Assembly (NCBI GenBank): GCA_022360655.1
Contig: JAKSCK010000242.1
Span: 1-64,000 of the forward strand
Length of the DNA stretch: 64,000 bases
Source of the DNA: Spirochaetales bacterium
GTDB taxonomy: Bacteria > Spirochaetota > Spirochaetia > DSM-2461
Direction of reading: 5' to 3'
Shown: piece by piece, positions 1 through 7,975 of the stretch
Position numbering within the stretch: the first letter of the stretch is position 1
How the letters are laid out: every line of letters begins with the position of its first letter
The notes under the pieces: model-generated
The model's input: the letters and a program-made list of their open reading frames with translations, nothing else
Told to the model about the DNA's origin: nothing
The model's database searches: none
Translations under genes and position numbers: made by a program

Positions 1-126
1 AAAACCTAAAAGAAATGTTTTTTTCGTATTCAAACGGGTCATGCATCCCCCTTTTCGCAATGAAAACATCATAGGGGAAGGCAGAATAAAGAGACAAAGA
101 TTTTCTAAAAAACTTGAGATAGGCCG

Positions 127-153
127 ACCCCTCCCCCGAAACGGGCGAGGGGT
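127..153 (-). terminator. hairpin after the alpha/beta hydrolase gene
   Basis: The arms ACCCCTC (127-133) and GAGGGGT (147-153) enclose a second short CCCG/CGGG stem. The hairpin lies about 10 bases past the stop of the minus-strand hydrolase gene. It carries the CGACCCC...GGGGT edge shared by many gene ends in this window. There is no clear T run, so it may act by mRNA stabilisation instead of, or as well as, termination. Confidence 0.5.
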
Positions 154-163
154 GGAATGGGAT

Positions 164-1099
164 TTAGAGATTCGCTTTAAGCCATTGAGCTGTGGCTGTC
201 GCCACCTCAATCATGACATCAGGTCCCATGAAGTTATTGAAAGTATGATCGGCTTCAATCACTCCCAAATCCTCTGGTCCATCATGGACATCCAGGAAAC
301 TCTGAGCTACATCAGGCTGGGGAGAAATCAACTGATCTTGGGTTCCACCCAAGGAAAGCAGAGGACCATCAAAGGCGGCAATTCCTGCCAAAGGATCCAG
401 TCCTTCCACGGAGTCAAAATAAGCCTTCTTCATGGTGACTTCTTCCCCCCAGGGAACCTGGAAGGTCACGATGCCCTTCTCATGAAGTTCAGGGCGCTGC
501 TCCTGAGGAACAAATCCTTCAATCTCAGACAGGTCCGCCGCAGCCGACCAAAGAACCACAGCAGAAACAGCATCATCACCGCTGGCTAAGGCAGCCAAGG
601 CTCCACCTTGTGAAAGACCACAGATGGCAATTCTTGACGCATCAACAGCGGGGTTGGCCTGGAGCCAAGCTAAAGCCGCATACACATCTTCCAGCTCTCG
701 GGTCACCGTGGCATCTTCCCACTTTCCCGGAGCTCTTCCGCTGTTGCGGTAATCAATGCGTAAGGAGGCCATTCCTTCATCCGCGAGAGCATGAGAGGTG
801 AGTTCCCACATTCCCAAGGGACGTCCACCTTCCTGAGGAGAATAGGTTCCTGTAACAGGAAGTTCGTCTCGCTCTCCCATGAAACCAGGAAGAAGCAGTA
901 CCGCCGGAACTGGTTCTGCCAATTCTTCTGGATAGGCCATGGTTCCAACAGCATAGGACTCCCCTGAGGGAATGAACACGTCCACATGTTCACCAGGGGT
1001 AACCACAACAGGAAGAGAAGCTGTGCTCACCGAGTTGGAGGCACAAGAGGAAAAGACGAAGGCCACCACTAGTGCGGTGGGGAGGAAAATTTGTTTCAT
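164..1099 (-). CDS. lipoprotein alpha/beta hydrolase
   Basis: A 311-residue alpha/beta-fold serine hydrolase, probably exported and lipid-anchored. Residues 1-19 form a signal peptide ending in a lipobox-like FSSC with Cys19. The oxyanion-side motif LLPGF (69-73) is followed by the nucleophile elbow G-L-S-Q-G with Ser163; Asp255 (GGTQDQL) and His285 (EADHTF) complete a triad in the right order. It resembles the dienelactone-hydrolase/BAAT-like group, so an esterase or acyl-hydrolase role is likely, but the substrate cannot be read. An AAGGATG Shine-Dalgarno precedes the ATG. It is transcribed in the same direction as the sugar importer upstream of it, but a hairpin separates them. Confidence 0.8.
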   Translation of the reverse strand: MKQIFLPTALVVAFVFSSCASNSVSTASLPVVVTPGEHVDVFIPSGESYAVGTMAYPEELAEPVPAVLLLPGFMGERDELPVTGTYSPQEGGRPLGMWELTSHALADEGMASLRIDYRNSGRAPGKWEDATVTRELEDVYAALAWLQANPAVDASRIAICGLSQGGALAALASGDDAVSAVVLWSAAADLSEIEGFVPQEQRPELHEKGIVTFQVPWGEEVTMKKAYFDSVEGLDPLAGIAAFDGPLLSLGGTQDQLISPQPDVAQSFLDVHDGPEDLGVIEADHTFNNFMGPDVMIEVATATAQWLKANL

Positions 1100-1221
1100 G
1101 GATCATCCTTCTATATCTTGGATGACGTACTTGTATCACAGTCCCTCAACTCCGGGAACATACCCCTCAGTCAGTTTCTCCTGTATCACATCTCCCACAT
1201 TCTCTGCGAACTTTGCAATCC

Positions 1222-1241
1222 ACCCCGGCGAATGCCGGGGT
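1222..1241 (-). terminator. hairpin after the malG-like permease
   Basis: ACCCCGGC (1222-1229) pairs perfectly with GCCGGGGT (1234-1241) across a four-base loop, just past the permease stop. On the minus strand it reads TCGACCCCGGC-ATTC-GCCGGGGT, one of the recurring TCGACCCC hairpins. It probably marks the 3' end of the importer operon, although no U run follows. Confidence 0.6.
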
Positions 1242-1252
1242 CGATTTCATCA

Positions 1253-2083
1253 TTATCCCTTCACAGCACCTGCCACCATACCTTCTTCTACTTTTTCTTG
1301 AAGAAAGACATAGGCCAGGATGGGAGGAAGAATGGAAATGATGATGGCGGCCATCACGCCACCATAATCAGAAATTCTTTGAGCAAAAAAGGATTGTAAT
1401 CCAATGGCAATAACCTGCATGGATTTCTTGCTCACAAATACCAGCGGAAAGAGCAAATTGTTCCAGGATCCAAGAAAGTTAAAAATCGATGCTGTCGTAA
1501 TTCCAGGAATAGAAAGGGGAATGATGATGCGGAAGAATAAATAGGTTCGTGTGCTACCATCAATGAGTGCAGCCTCTTCCAATTCCTTTGGAATTCCTTT
1601 CAGAAAATTCGTGGTGATGAACACGGTCATGGGCATGTTGAAAGCAATGTAGAGCGACATAAGCATGATGTAACTGTCATGCACCTGAACTTTCCCCATC
1701 ACAAAGGACAAAGGAATAATCACAGACTGCATGGGGATCATCATACCAGCGACAAAAATCACATACCAGAATTTTGAACCTTTAAATGGTAATCGTGAAA
1801 GAACATACCCTGCCATGGTTCCAATGAGAGCACTCACCACCATGGTCACCACTGTGATGTAGATGCTATTCAGAAAACAAACCCCAATGTTTCCAATGGC
1901 AATAGCCCGGGGATAGTTCTCCCACATCACAGGCTGAGGCCAACGAAAGGGTTTGAGAAAGACATCAATGCTGGATTTCAGGGATGAAACCAAGGCAAAG
2001 TACACAGGGAAGGCCACCAGCAAGGTAAATAAAGTGAGAAAGGCATATTTTAGAGTTTTTGATGTTCGTGTTTCCAATTGCAT
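1253..2083 (-). CDS. sugar ABC transporter permease, MalG type
   Basis: A 276-residue inner-membrane permease of the carbohydrate uptake-1 family. Six hydrophobic segments are visible, beginning with one at residues 11-32. The cytoplasmic EAA loop that docks the ATPase is present (EEAALIDGS, then IIIPLSIPG). It is last in a three-gene unit after the binding protein and the MalF-type permease, with an 11-base gap from the latter. No ATPase gene lies nearby, so the importer probably shares an MsmK/UgpC-type ATPase encoded elsewhere. The substrate is unknown. Confidence 0.9.
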   Translation of the reverse strand: MQLETRTSKTLKYAFLTLFTLLVAFPVYFALVSSLKSSIDVFLKPFRWPQPVMWENYPRAIAIGNIGVCFLNSIYITVVTMVVSALIGTMAGYVLSRLPFKGSKFWYVIFVAGMMIPMQSVIIPLSFVMGKVQVHDSYIMLMSLYIAFNMPMTVFITTNFLKGIPKELEEAALIDGSTRTYLFFRIIIPLSIPGITTASIFNFLGSWNNLLFPLVFVSKKSMQVIAIGLQSFFAQRISDYGGVMAAIIISILPPILAYVFLQEKVEEGMVAGAVKG

Positions 2084-2094
2084 ACAATTTGTCC

Positions 2095-2967
2095 TTAGAC
2101 GTTCTCTTTCGAACCTAGCAATTTTGTGCTCACTCCAGTCACCAGGAGACTCAAAGCAAAGATGAAGGCCGCAATGGCACTACCAAGTCCGTAATGGTCG
2201 TATTTAAAGGCTTCAACATACATGAGCGTCGAAGGAACATGGGTCAAGTTATTGGGGCCTCCTTCTGTCATGACAAAAACGATGTCAAAGTTTTTGAGAT
2301 TCCCAGTCACATTGAGAATGATGGAGATCATGATGGCATTCCGAATGGATGGAAGAATGATTTTCATGACACGTTGAAAGCGGTTGCAACCATCAATGGT
2401 GGCCGCCTCAATCATATCAGTGGAGACGGTTGTAATGGCTGCAAAGGCAATGATGAGATGGTACCCAAAGCCCTGCCAAATATTAGCGGCGGCAATGCAG
2501 TTCATGGCCGTTTGAGCATCTAACAGCCATGCCACAGCATCCACCCCAAAGAGACTCAATAAACTGTTGAGCACCCCTGTAGGATTGGGCAAAAAAATGA
2601 ACTTCCAGAGCAGCGATGTGGCAGTCATGGGAAGAACGACAGGAAGAAAAAATAGGAGCTTAAACTGTTTAAAGCCTCGAAGATAGGTTCCCAACAGCAG
2701 GGCAATTCCATAACCAAGAAGAGTTTGAAATACCACATTCAAAAAGACAAACCAAGCCACATTCTTGAGTGAAAGCAAGAACCGAGGCGAGGTAAACATT
2801 TTCACAAAATTCCCAAATCCAACGAATTTGAGGGGAACGGTATGAATTCCCGGCCAATCAAAAAAGGCAAAATACAGGGAATAAACGATGGGGATGAGGG
2901 CCATGAGCACATAAAATGCCAGGGCGGGAAAAAGGAACGAGATAATTAAACCCGTGTTCTTGTTCAT
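2095..2967 (-). CDS. sugar ABC transporter permease, MalF type
   Basis: A 290-residue permease partner of the MalG-type protein. It has six or so membrane segments and an EAA loop (IEAATIDGC...ILPSIRN). The start at 2967 (MNKNTGL) is chosen over a longer frame beginning at 3039, because the longer version would overlap the binding-protein gene and read through an intercistronic hairpin. A weak GAG Shine-Dalgarno lies about 9 bases upstream. It would form the heterodimeric membrane channel for an oligosaccharide or sugar alcohol. Confidence 0.88.
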   Translation of the reverse strand: MNKNTGLIISFLFPALAFYVLMALIPIVYSLYFAFFDWPGIHTVPLKFVGFGNFVKMFTSPRFLLSLKNVAWFVFLNVVFQTLLGYGIALLLGTYLRGFKQFKLLFFLPVVLPMTATSLLWKFIFLPNPTGVLNSLLSLFGVDAVAWLLDAQTAMNCIAAANIWQGFGYHLIIAFAAITTVSTDMIEAATIDGCNRFQRVMKIILPSIRNAIMISIILNVTGNLKNFDIVFVMTEGGPNNLTHVPSTLMYVEAFKYDHYGLGSAIAAFIFALSLLVTGVSTKLLGSKENV

Positions 2968-2986
2968 AGGACTCTCAAGGGAAAAA

Positions 2987-3010
2987 GGACCGGGTTTTAC
3001 CACCCGGTCC
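2987..3010 (-). promoter_or_regulatory. intercistronic hairpin between binding protein and permease genes
   Basis: GGACCGGGT (2987-2995) and ACCCGGTCC (3002-3010) form a perfect 9-bp stem with a 6-base loop. On the minus-strand transcript it is followed by TTTTTCCC, so it can work as a partial terminator. It sits between the binding-protein stop and the permease start. Such hairpins commonly raise the dose of binding protein over permease by attenuation and 3'-end protection. Confidence 0.6.
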
Positions 3011-3025
3011 CGATAGGAGTGATAA

Positions 3026-4315
3026 CTAGTTATTGTCAATAACGGCCTGAACGGAAGCAGCCGCTTCTTCTGCGCTCTGACCTAAGAGCATTCCAATAAC
3101 GGAATTTCGAGCCTGGTCGCCCACCTCAGAAAGAGGATCATAACTGGCAATGTCGGAACCCAGCATGGTGCTGTCGCTGAACACAGCAGAATAGCCCACC
3201 AGTACTTCATTCAAATCTTCAGAAGTCAAGCCAAGGTCAACACGGGGAGAAAGCATCTTGAGTTCTTTAACCTTCCGAGCCTGGATTTTTTTGGATGTCC
3301 AAAGCTTGAGGAACTCAATGGTAAGAGCCAATTCTTCTTCATCCATACCTGCTTTGACATAGTAGCCTTCTGGATAACAAACCATATGTCCCTTGAACTC
3401 TGGTTTTTCTTCAAAGTAAGGGAAGTGAAAGGTACCAAAGTCCTCTGAATTCTCCAGAGCACTCACCTCACCGGCAAACCACACACCATTAAGTACCATG
3501 GCGGATTCACCTGCCAAGAACAGACTTTTCTCCATATCATAATCAAGGCCTTCAAAGTTTTCACGGAAGGCACCTCGAGCTTTCAGGTCTTTAATGAACT
3601 GGAACGTTTCCACAACATCAGAATCTGTCCATTTGGCCTGACGAGTACCAAGATCAATGGCTTTCTGCACACCACACCATTTGTACATGATGTAGTTGTG
3701 AAGATGCCCGGTTCTCCAAAGAGCCGCACCACCCATTTCCCAGGGAACAATCCCAGCTGCATTCAACTGGTCAATGGCCACAAGCAGTTCATTCCAAGTC
3801 TCTGGAGTTTTTTCAATGCCAGCCTGAGCAAAGAGTTTTTTATTGTACACAATCGCTTCAGGAGACATGGCGTGAGGAAAGGCATAGTAACCAGGGGCAC
3901 CAAAAGAATCAAACTTCCAGTTGTCAAAGGTTCCTTCTGCAAAACCGTTGTACCATTCTGCATCATCAAAGGCGGGACTAATGTCCTGAATCACACCCTC
4001 TTTTGCATATTTCACCATGCCAACAGTTCCACCATCATAGAAGAAGTTCGGGAGATTTCCTGTTGCAAATCCTGTTTTGATGATGTTGGAATATGCGGCT
4101 TCTTGATTCACCGAATCATCCTGAATGATCACTTCAGGATGCAGGGCCTGAAACTCTGCAATAGCATCTTCCCAAAGTGGAACAGCTGGATCAGCACCAG
4201 CTGTTCGAGTCAACATTCTCAGGGTAATTGTTTGAGTACTCTCACCGTCACCATTAGCAAATACAAAAGCACTCAAAAGTGAAAAAACTAATAACAATGC
4301 ACCAATTCTTTTCAT
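3026..4315 (-). CDS. extracellular sugar-binding protein (family 1)
   Basis: A 429-residue periplasmic solute-binding protein of the MalE/UgpB type (SBP_bac_1), first gene of the importer unit. The signal peptide spans about residues 1-20 and ends in FVFANG, a pattern common in spirochaete binding proteins; there is no lipobox Cys. The mature part starts with the usual ITLRMLTR strand and carries many aromatic residues typical of sugar sites. GGAGAG precedes the ATG. It is followed by a strong hairpin that probably boosts its expression over the permeases. Confidence 0.9.
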   Translation of the reverse strand: MKRIGALLLVFSLLSAFVFANGDGESTQTITLRMLTRTAGADPAVPLWEDAIAEFQALHPEVIIQDDSVNQEAAYSNIIKTGFATGNLPNFFYDGGTVGMVKYAKEGVIQDISPAFDDAEWYNGFAEGTFDNWKFDSFGAPGYYAFPHAMSPEAIVYNKKLFAQAGIEKTPETWNELLVAIDQLNAAGIVPWEMGGAALWRTGHLHNYIMYKWCGVQKAIDLGTRQAKWTDSDVVETFQFIKDLKARGAFRENFEGLDYDMEKSLFLAGESAMVLNGVWFAGEVSALENSEDFGTFHFPYFEEKPEFKGHMVCYPEGYYVKAGMDEEELALTIEFLKLWTSKKIQARKVKELKMLSPRVDLGLTSEDLNEVLVGYSAVFSDSTMLGSDIASYDPLSEVGDQARNSVIGMLLGQSAEEAAASVQAVIDNN

Positions 4316-4372
4316 CTTCTCTCCTTTTTTTCAATCCATATTTTTTTTGGACTGATGACATGAACACAAACC

Positions 4373-4402
4373 ATGCTATGCGTAGGATTTACAGATTGTC
4401 AA
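4373..4402 (-). promoter_or_regulatory. candidate promoter of the sugar importer
   Basis: On the minus strand a perfect TTGACA (4402-4397) is followed after 18 bases by TAGCAT (4378-4373), giving a leader of roughly 50 bases to the binding-protein start. No other sigma70-like pair as good was seen in this AT-rich gap. An inverted repeat TGCAAT (4470-4475)/ATTGCA (4486-4491) further upstream is a possible operator. Confidence 0.45.
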
Positions 4403-4773
4403 TGTGAATAATTCTGTTTTATTTATTTACATTGTAACATTTTAATCTATATTAAAGATTTTATATACATGCAATTTACATACACATTGCAAGGCACATA
4501 CACAAGTCTAAACATCTTTCAATGCCTAAAATATTAAAAAACTATCTGTATTATTATCAGACATTACACAACTTATTAATGGACATTATAAGTGAAATAT
4601 ACATACTCAATCCAAGACTCTTACACAGAAATATTCTGATATAATCATGCTATTTCAGTTTTTTAAAAAACTAATTTATAAAAAATGTTCTAATAAATCT
4701 AAATCCTTTTCAATCAACACAAAAGAATCGAAGAAGGGACACAAAAGGATTTATTCTTTTGGAAAGCCTCAGA
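4403..4773. other. AT-rich divergent intergenic region
   Basis: About 370 bases of very AT-rich DNA lie between the divergent importer operon and the DUF2161 gene. It holds the TGCAAT/ATTGCA inverted repeat and several TACATA-like words. An open frame from 4647 runs into the DUF2161 gene, but its first 46 codons are AT-rich and lysine/serine-rich, unlike the rest of the protein, so I treat them as noncoding. Confidence 0.5.
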
Positions 4774-4784
4774 TACAATACCGC
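4774..4784 (+). promoter_or_regulatory. -10-like box abutting a start codon (leaderless candidate)
   Basis: TACAAT (4774-4779) ends 5 bases before the ATG at 4785, and no Shine-Dalgarno is present in that gap. Transcription would begin at or next to the start codon. The -35 region is poor (TTATTC at 17 bp). Confidence 0.4.
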
Positions 4785-5507
4785 ATGCCACCATTTCCAA
4801 AGAAAGAAACAGAACTTTATCCTCCCCTGCGAAACCACCTGATGAATCACGGCTATGAAGTTCGGGGTGAAGTGGGAAAATGCGATATTGGTGCCGTCAA
4901 AGGTTCAGAGCTCATTGTTGTGGAAATGAAACTGAGACCCAGTCTGGGGCTACTTTCCCAGGCAGTGGAACGTCAAGATTATGCGGATGCCGTTTATGTT
5001 GCTCTGCCAGGAAAGCCTGGACGATCAGCCACAACAAAGGGTTTTCTTCGCCTTATTCGCCGCTTAGGACTGGGCCTACTTGTTGTTGAATTTGGGCCAA
5101 GAACCTTAAGGGTTGAGCCCATCATCCATCCTTGTTTCGCCACTCAATTTCCTCAACGTCGTGAGAAACGCAAGGAAATCATGATTCGAGAGATTCATGG
5201 ACGTCTTCTGGACTTAACTCCAGGAGGAATTCCTGGTGGAAGTCTAAAGGTGAGTGCCTACCGTCAACGAGCCATGCGGCTTGTGGTTTGGCTTTCACTG
5301 ATGGGCAAGGCTACACCAGCAGAATTGAAGCGTTTAGGGGCTCCAGAGGATGCAGGAACCATTCTTAGTCGCAACCTTTATGGATGGTTTGAACGGCCAC
5401 AACGAGGTGTATACATCCTTCATGAAGCCGGGGAAATGGCCCTTCGAGATATGGGAGAGTTGAGTGCAATTTTTCAAAAAGAATGGGAAACAGCCCAAAC
5501 AAAGTAA
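4785..5507 (+). CDS. DUF2161 PD-(D/E)XK nuclease-fold protein
   Basis: A 240-residue cytoplasmic protein matching the DUF2161 family, annotated as a putative PD-(D/E)XK phosphodiesterase. The nuclease signature is readable: CDIGAV (Asp) then IVVEMK (Glu-x-Lys) about 17 residues later. The second half has a basic, winged-helix-like region. The ATG at 4785 is preferred because the family begins near this PPFPKKETELYPPL stretch. The substrate and role are unknown; DNA repair or restriction-like activity is only a fold-based guess. The gene stands alone. Confidence 0.7.
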   Translation: MPPFPKKETELYPPLRNHLMNHGYEVRGEVGKCDIGAVKGSELIVVEMKLRPSLGLLSQAVERQDYADAVYVALPGKPGRSATTKGFLRLIRRLGLGLLVVEFGPRTLRVEPIIHPCFATQFPQRREKRKEIMIREIHGRLLDLTPGGIPGGSLKVSAYRQRAMRLVVWLSLMGKATPAELKRLGAPEDAGTILSRNLYGWFERPQRGVYILHEAGEMALRDMGELSAIFQKEWETAQTK

Positions 5508-5588
5508 CACCCACTAGATGGAAGAGATTGAGGAGAAGTGAACTTCTTCATCACAAACATTCATCCACCCTCCAAGGAACATCAATCT

Positions 5589-6653
5589 CTAATGGGGAAT
5601 GGAGTCTCCAAAACAGGTATCCAGAGAACGAGCATGAGCAATGAGAGGGTGATGCTCTGGAACGGTTTTCACTTTACCGGCAACCTCTTGAAGGGGAACA
5701 CTCACCAACTCATACCCCTTGTAGGCGGCCATTCGGCCAAATTCCCCTCGATGAATCATCTCAGCAGTAAAGGCGCCAAGTTCTGAGGCCACCACTCTAT
5801 CCCGGGCTGTGGGACTTCCACCACGCTGGATATAACCAAGAATGGTTTCACGGGTTTCTTGTCCTGTTCTTTTGCGAATCTGATTGGCAATGTAGGCCCC
5901 AGCAGGAACGGTTCGTTCTTTCTTGGACTTTTTCTTGGGGGGCAATTTCAATCCTTCTGCAACAACAACAATGGAATAGGGTTTGCCCAGCTCCATTCGA
6001 TGCTGAAGATACTGCGTGACCACATCCAAATCATAGGGGATTTCTGGTATGAGAATGACATCTCCACCACCTGCAACACCTGCATGAAGTGCCAACCAAC
6101 CGGCATTATGGCCCATGACTTCCACCACCATGATGCGCTTATGAGAGTTTGCTGTACTATGCAGCCGATCAATGGCTTCTGCAGCCACAGCCACAGCGGA
6201 ATCAAAACCAAACGTGAGATCGGTTCCCCAAACATCGTTATCAATGGTTTTGGGAACTCCAACAACATTGAGTCCCATTTTGCTGAGTCTCCATGCCGTT
6301 TTTTGTGTGCCATTCCCGCCAATGCAAACCAAGCAATCCAAGCCCAGTTCCTTATAGTTCTCCACAATGATCTCAGGCTTTTCTTTCACATACTGATCAT
6401 ACTCAGATGACTTGAAAGGCTTTTCTCGAGAGGTTCCAAGGATGGTACCTCCTAAAGTAAGGATTCCTGATAAAGCCCGCTCATCTAAAATTTTGTATTC
6501 ATTTCGGATGAGGCCAAGATAGCCTGAAGAAAACCCAATCACTCCATATCCATATTTGAGTAACGCTGTTTTTCCGATACCACGAATAGCCGCATTTAAA
6601 CCAGGACAATCTCCACCAGCTGTTAGGATTCCGATGCGTTTGCGTGTTCCCAT
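5589..6653 (-). CDS. pfkA: 6-phosphofructokinase
   Basis: A 354-residue PfkA-family enzyme, phosphorylating fructose 6-phosphate in glycolysis. Visible motifs: GILTAGGDCPGLN (8-20), GGNGT (112-116), PKTIDND (134-140, catalytic Asp138), MGHNAG and GYIQRGG. PKTIDND is the form typical of the PPi-using and mixed group-III enzymes, while Gly115 in GGNGT is the ATP-type residue. Asn114 replaces the usual Mg-binding Asp. The phosphoryl donor therefore cannot be assigned with certainty. The start codon lies inside the end of the upstream histidine kinase gene (31-base overlap), so the two are translationally coupled. Confidence 0.88.
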   Translation of the reverse strand: MGTRKRIGILTAGGDCPGLNAAIRGIGKTALLKYGYGVIGFSSGYLGLIRNEYKILDERALSGILTLGGTILGTSREKPFKSSEYDQYVKEKPEIIVENYKELGLDCLVCIGGNGTQKTAWRLSKMGLNVVGVPKTIDNDVWGTDLTFGFDSAVAVAAEAIDRLHSTANSHKRIMVVEVMGHNAGWLALHAGVAGGGDVILIPEIPYDLDVVTQYLQHRMELGKPYSIVVVAEGLKLPPKKKSKKERTVPAGAYIANQIRKRTGQETRETILGYIQRGGSPTARDRVVASELGAFTAEMIHRGEFGRMAAYKGYELVSVPLQEVAGKVKTVPEHHPLIAHARSLDTCFGDSIPH

Positions 6654-7897
6654 TCTCCGCCTCCAATGCTGCTTGTCTCAATCTGTTTTGGAATGGTCAA
6701 AATAAACCCAACACCACCTTGATCAGGCTTAAAGAGTTCAATGCGACCTTGCAGTTGTTTCTCTGTGAGCCGACGCACAATATCCATTCCAAGTCCGGTC
6801 CCCCCACGCCCAGGGCGGGTTGTGTAAAACTTATCATACAGGCGAGAACGTTCTTCTGGGGTGAGTCCACGACCATTGTCGGAGTAAATAATTTTCACCT
6901 CATCTTGAAAATCCTGGCAAGCAATTGTAATGATTCCATCTTTTATTCCATCAAAACCATGGGTAATGGAATTAAAAACCAAATTGTTGATGATTTGATT
7001 CACTGCTCCTGGAATGGTCTTCATCACCAGGGCTCCGGTTGCTTCCACTTGAATGCTGTGCCGACCTGGTTTGAGCTGGTGTTTGAGGCTGAGAACAATG
7101 TCATTGAGGTAGGAACTCAATTCAAACTCTCTCTTCTCCTCTGTTTGCTGATCTGCCGCCACTCGCTTGAGACTGTTGATGATGCGAGAAGCTTGATCAA
7201 GATTGGATTGAATGATGCGAGAAGATTCATCGGCATCATCAAGAAAGCGTTGCAGCGCTTCTGGAGTCATGGATTGTTGTTCAAGGTCATCCCGTATACT
7301 TCGTGTCCGCTCATTGAGAAAGGATGCCGCTGTCACACCAATGCTCATGGGAGTATTGATTTCATGGGCAACTCCAGAAACAAGTGCCCCTAGAGCCGCC
7401 ATTTTTTCCGAAAGAAGAAGCTGATTCCTTGTGTTTCGTAGGGCTTGGATGGTTTGAACATGAGCCTCTGTTCGTTCTCGAACCTTTTCTTCCAAGGATT
7501 CATTGAGCGCCAATAATTGATCTTCACGCTCTAGAACCGCTTGCATCATGTCATTGATACTTCGTCCAAGCCGATGAATTTCTTCAACACGAAAACTCTC
7601 CCCGTTGAGGGGAGATCGACCAGCACCAAAATCTCCTGCCCGCTGTGAAAGACGCTGCACAGGAAGTATTAAATGGCGTCGAATGAAATAAAAGAGGAGG
7701 GGAAGTATCACCATAGAGGCGATAAAAACGACGAGAAAGAAAATGAGATAGGCTCGCCGTGCGTCCTCTGGACCTTGTACCCCAGATGGCGGCATAAGCA
7801 TACCCACAACACCGAGCATAACGGGAGGTGCCATCACAAGCACACCTGCCGTCACGATTTGGAGACTGACCAAACGTAACTGACCCTGTTTTCCCAC
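6623..7897 (-). CDS. sensor histidine kinase
   Basis: A 424-residue membrane sensor kinase. Membrane segments at about 12-36 and 49-72 leave only a short external loop, so it probably senses the membrane or cytoplasm. A HAMP-like linker (73-125) and a coiled coil (130-165) follow. The H-box contains His178 (GVAHEINTP); the ATPase domain shows NQIINNL, DNGRGL and GTGLGMDIV. The kinase has no adjacent response regulator and overlaps pfkA. The start is GTG with no Shine-Dalgarno and a GATAAT box 6 bases upstream, so a leaderless transcript is possible. Confidence 0.85.
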   Translation of the reverse strand: MGKQGQLRLVSLQIVTAGVLVMAPPVMLGVVGMLMPPSGVQGPEDARRAYLIFFLVVFIASMVILPLLFYFIRRHLILPVQRLSQRAGDFGAGRSPLNGESFRVEEIHRLGRSINDMMQAVLEREDQLLALNESLEEKVRERTEAHVQTIQALRNTRNQLLLSEKMAALGALVSGVAHEINTPMSIGVTAASFLNERTRSIRDDLEQQSMTPEALQRFLDDADESSRIIQSNLDQASRIINSLKRVAADQQTEEKREFELSSYLNDIVLSLKHQLKPGRHSIQVEATGALVMKTIPGAVNQIINNLVFNSITHGFDGIKDGIITIACQDFQDEVKIIYSDNGRGLTPEERSRLYDKFYTTRPGRGGTGLGMDIVRRLTEKQLQGRIELFKPDQGGVGFILTIPKQIETSSIGGGEWEHANASES

Positions 7898-7932
7898 ATG
7901 CTCATTATCGGAAAAGAAAGGGACGAGTACAA
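7898..7932 (-). promoter_or_regulatory. candidate leaderless promoter of the kinase-pfkA unit
   Basis: On the minus strand TTGTAC (7932-7927), a 17-bp spacer and GATAAT (7909-7904) end 6 bases before the GTG start at 7897. The -35 hexamer lies in the loop and arm of the htrA terminator hairpin. Initiation would fall on the start codon itself. Confidence 0.45.
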
Positions 7933-7944
7933 CGTACTCGCCCC
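7920..7944 (-). terminator. terminator of htrA
   Basis: CGAGTAC (7924-7930) pairs with GTACTCG (7934-7940), extended by GGG/CCC on the outer side. On the minus strand the hairpin is followed by the T-rich tail TTTCTTTT. It lies about 32 bases past the htrA stop and upstream of the kinase-pfkA unit. Confidence 0.65.
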
Positions 7945-7975
7945 AATCCGGAGAGAATGAGAAAGGTAAAGAGAA

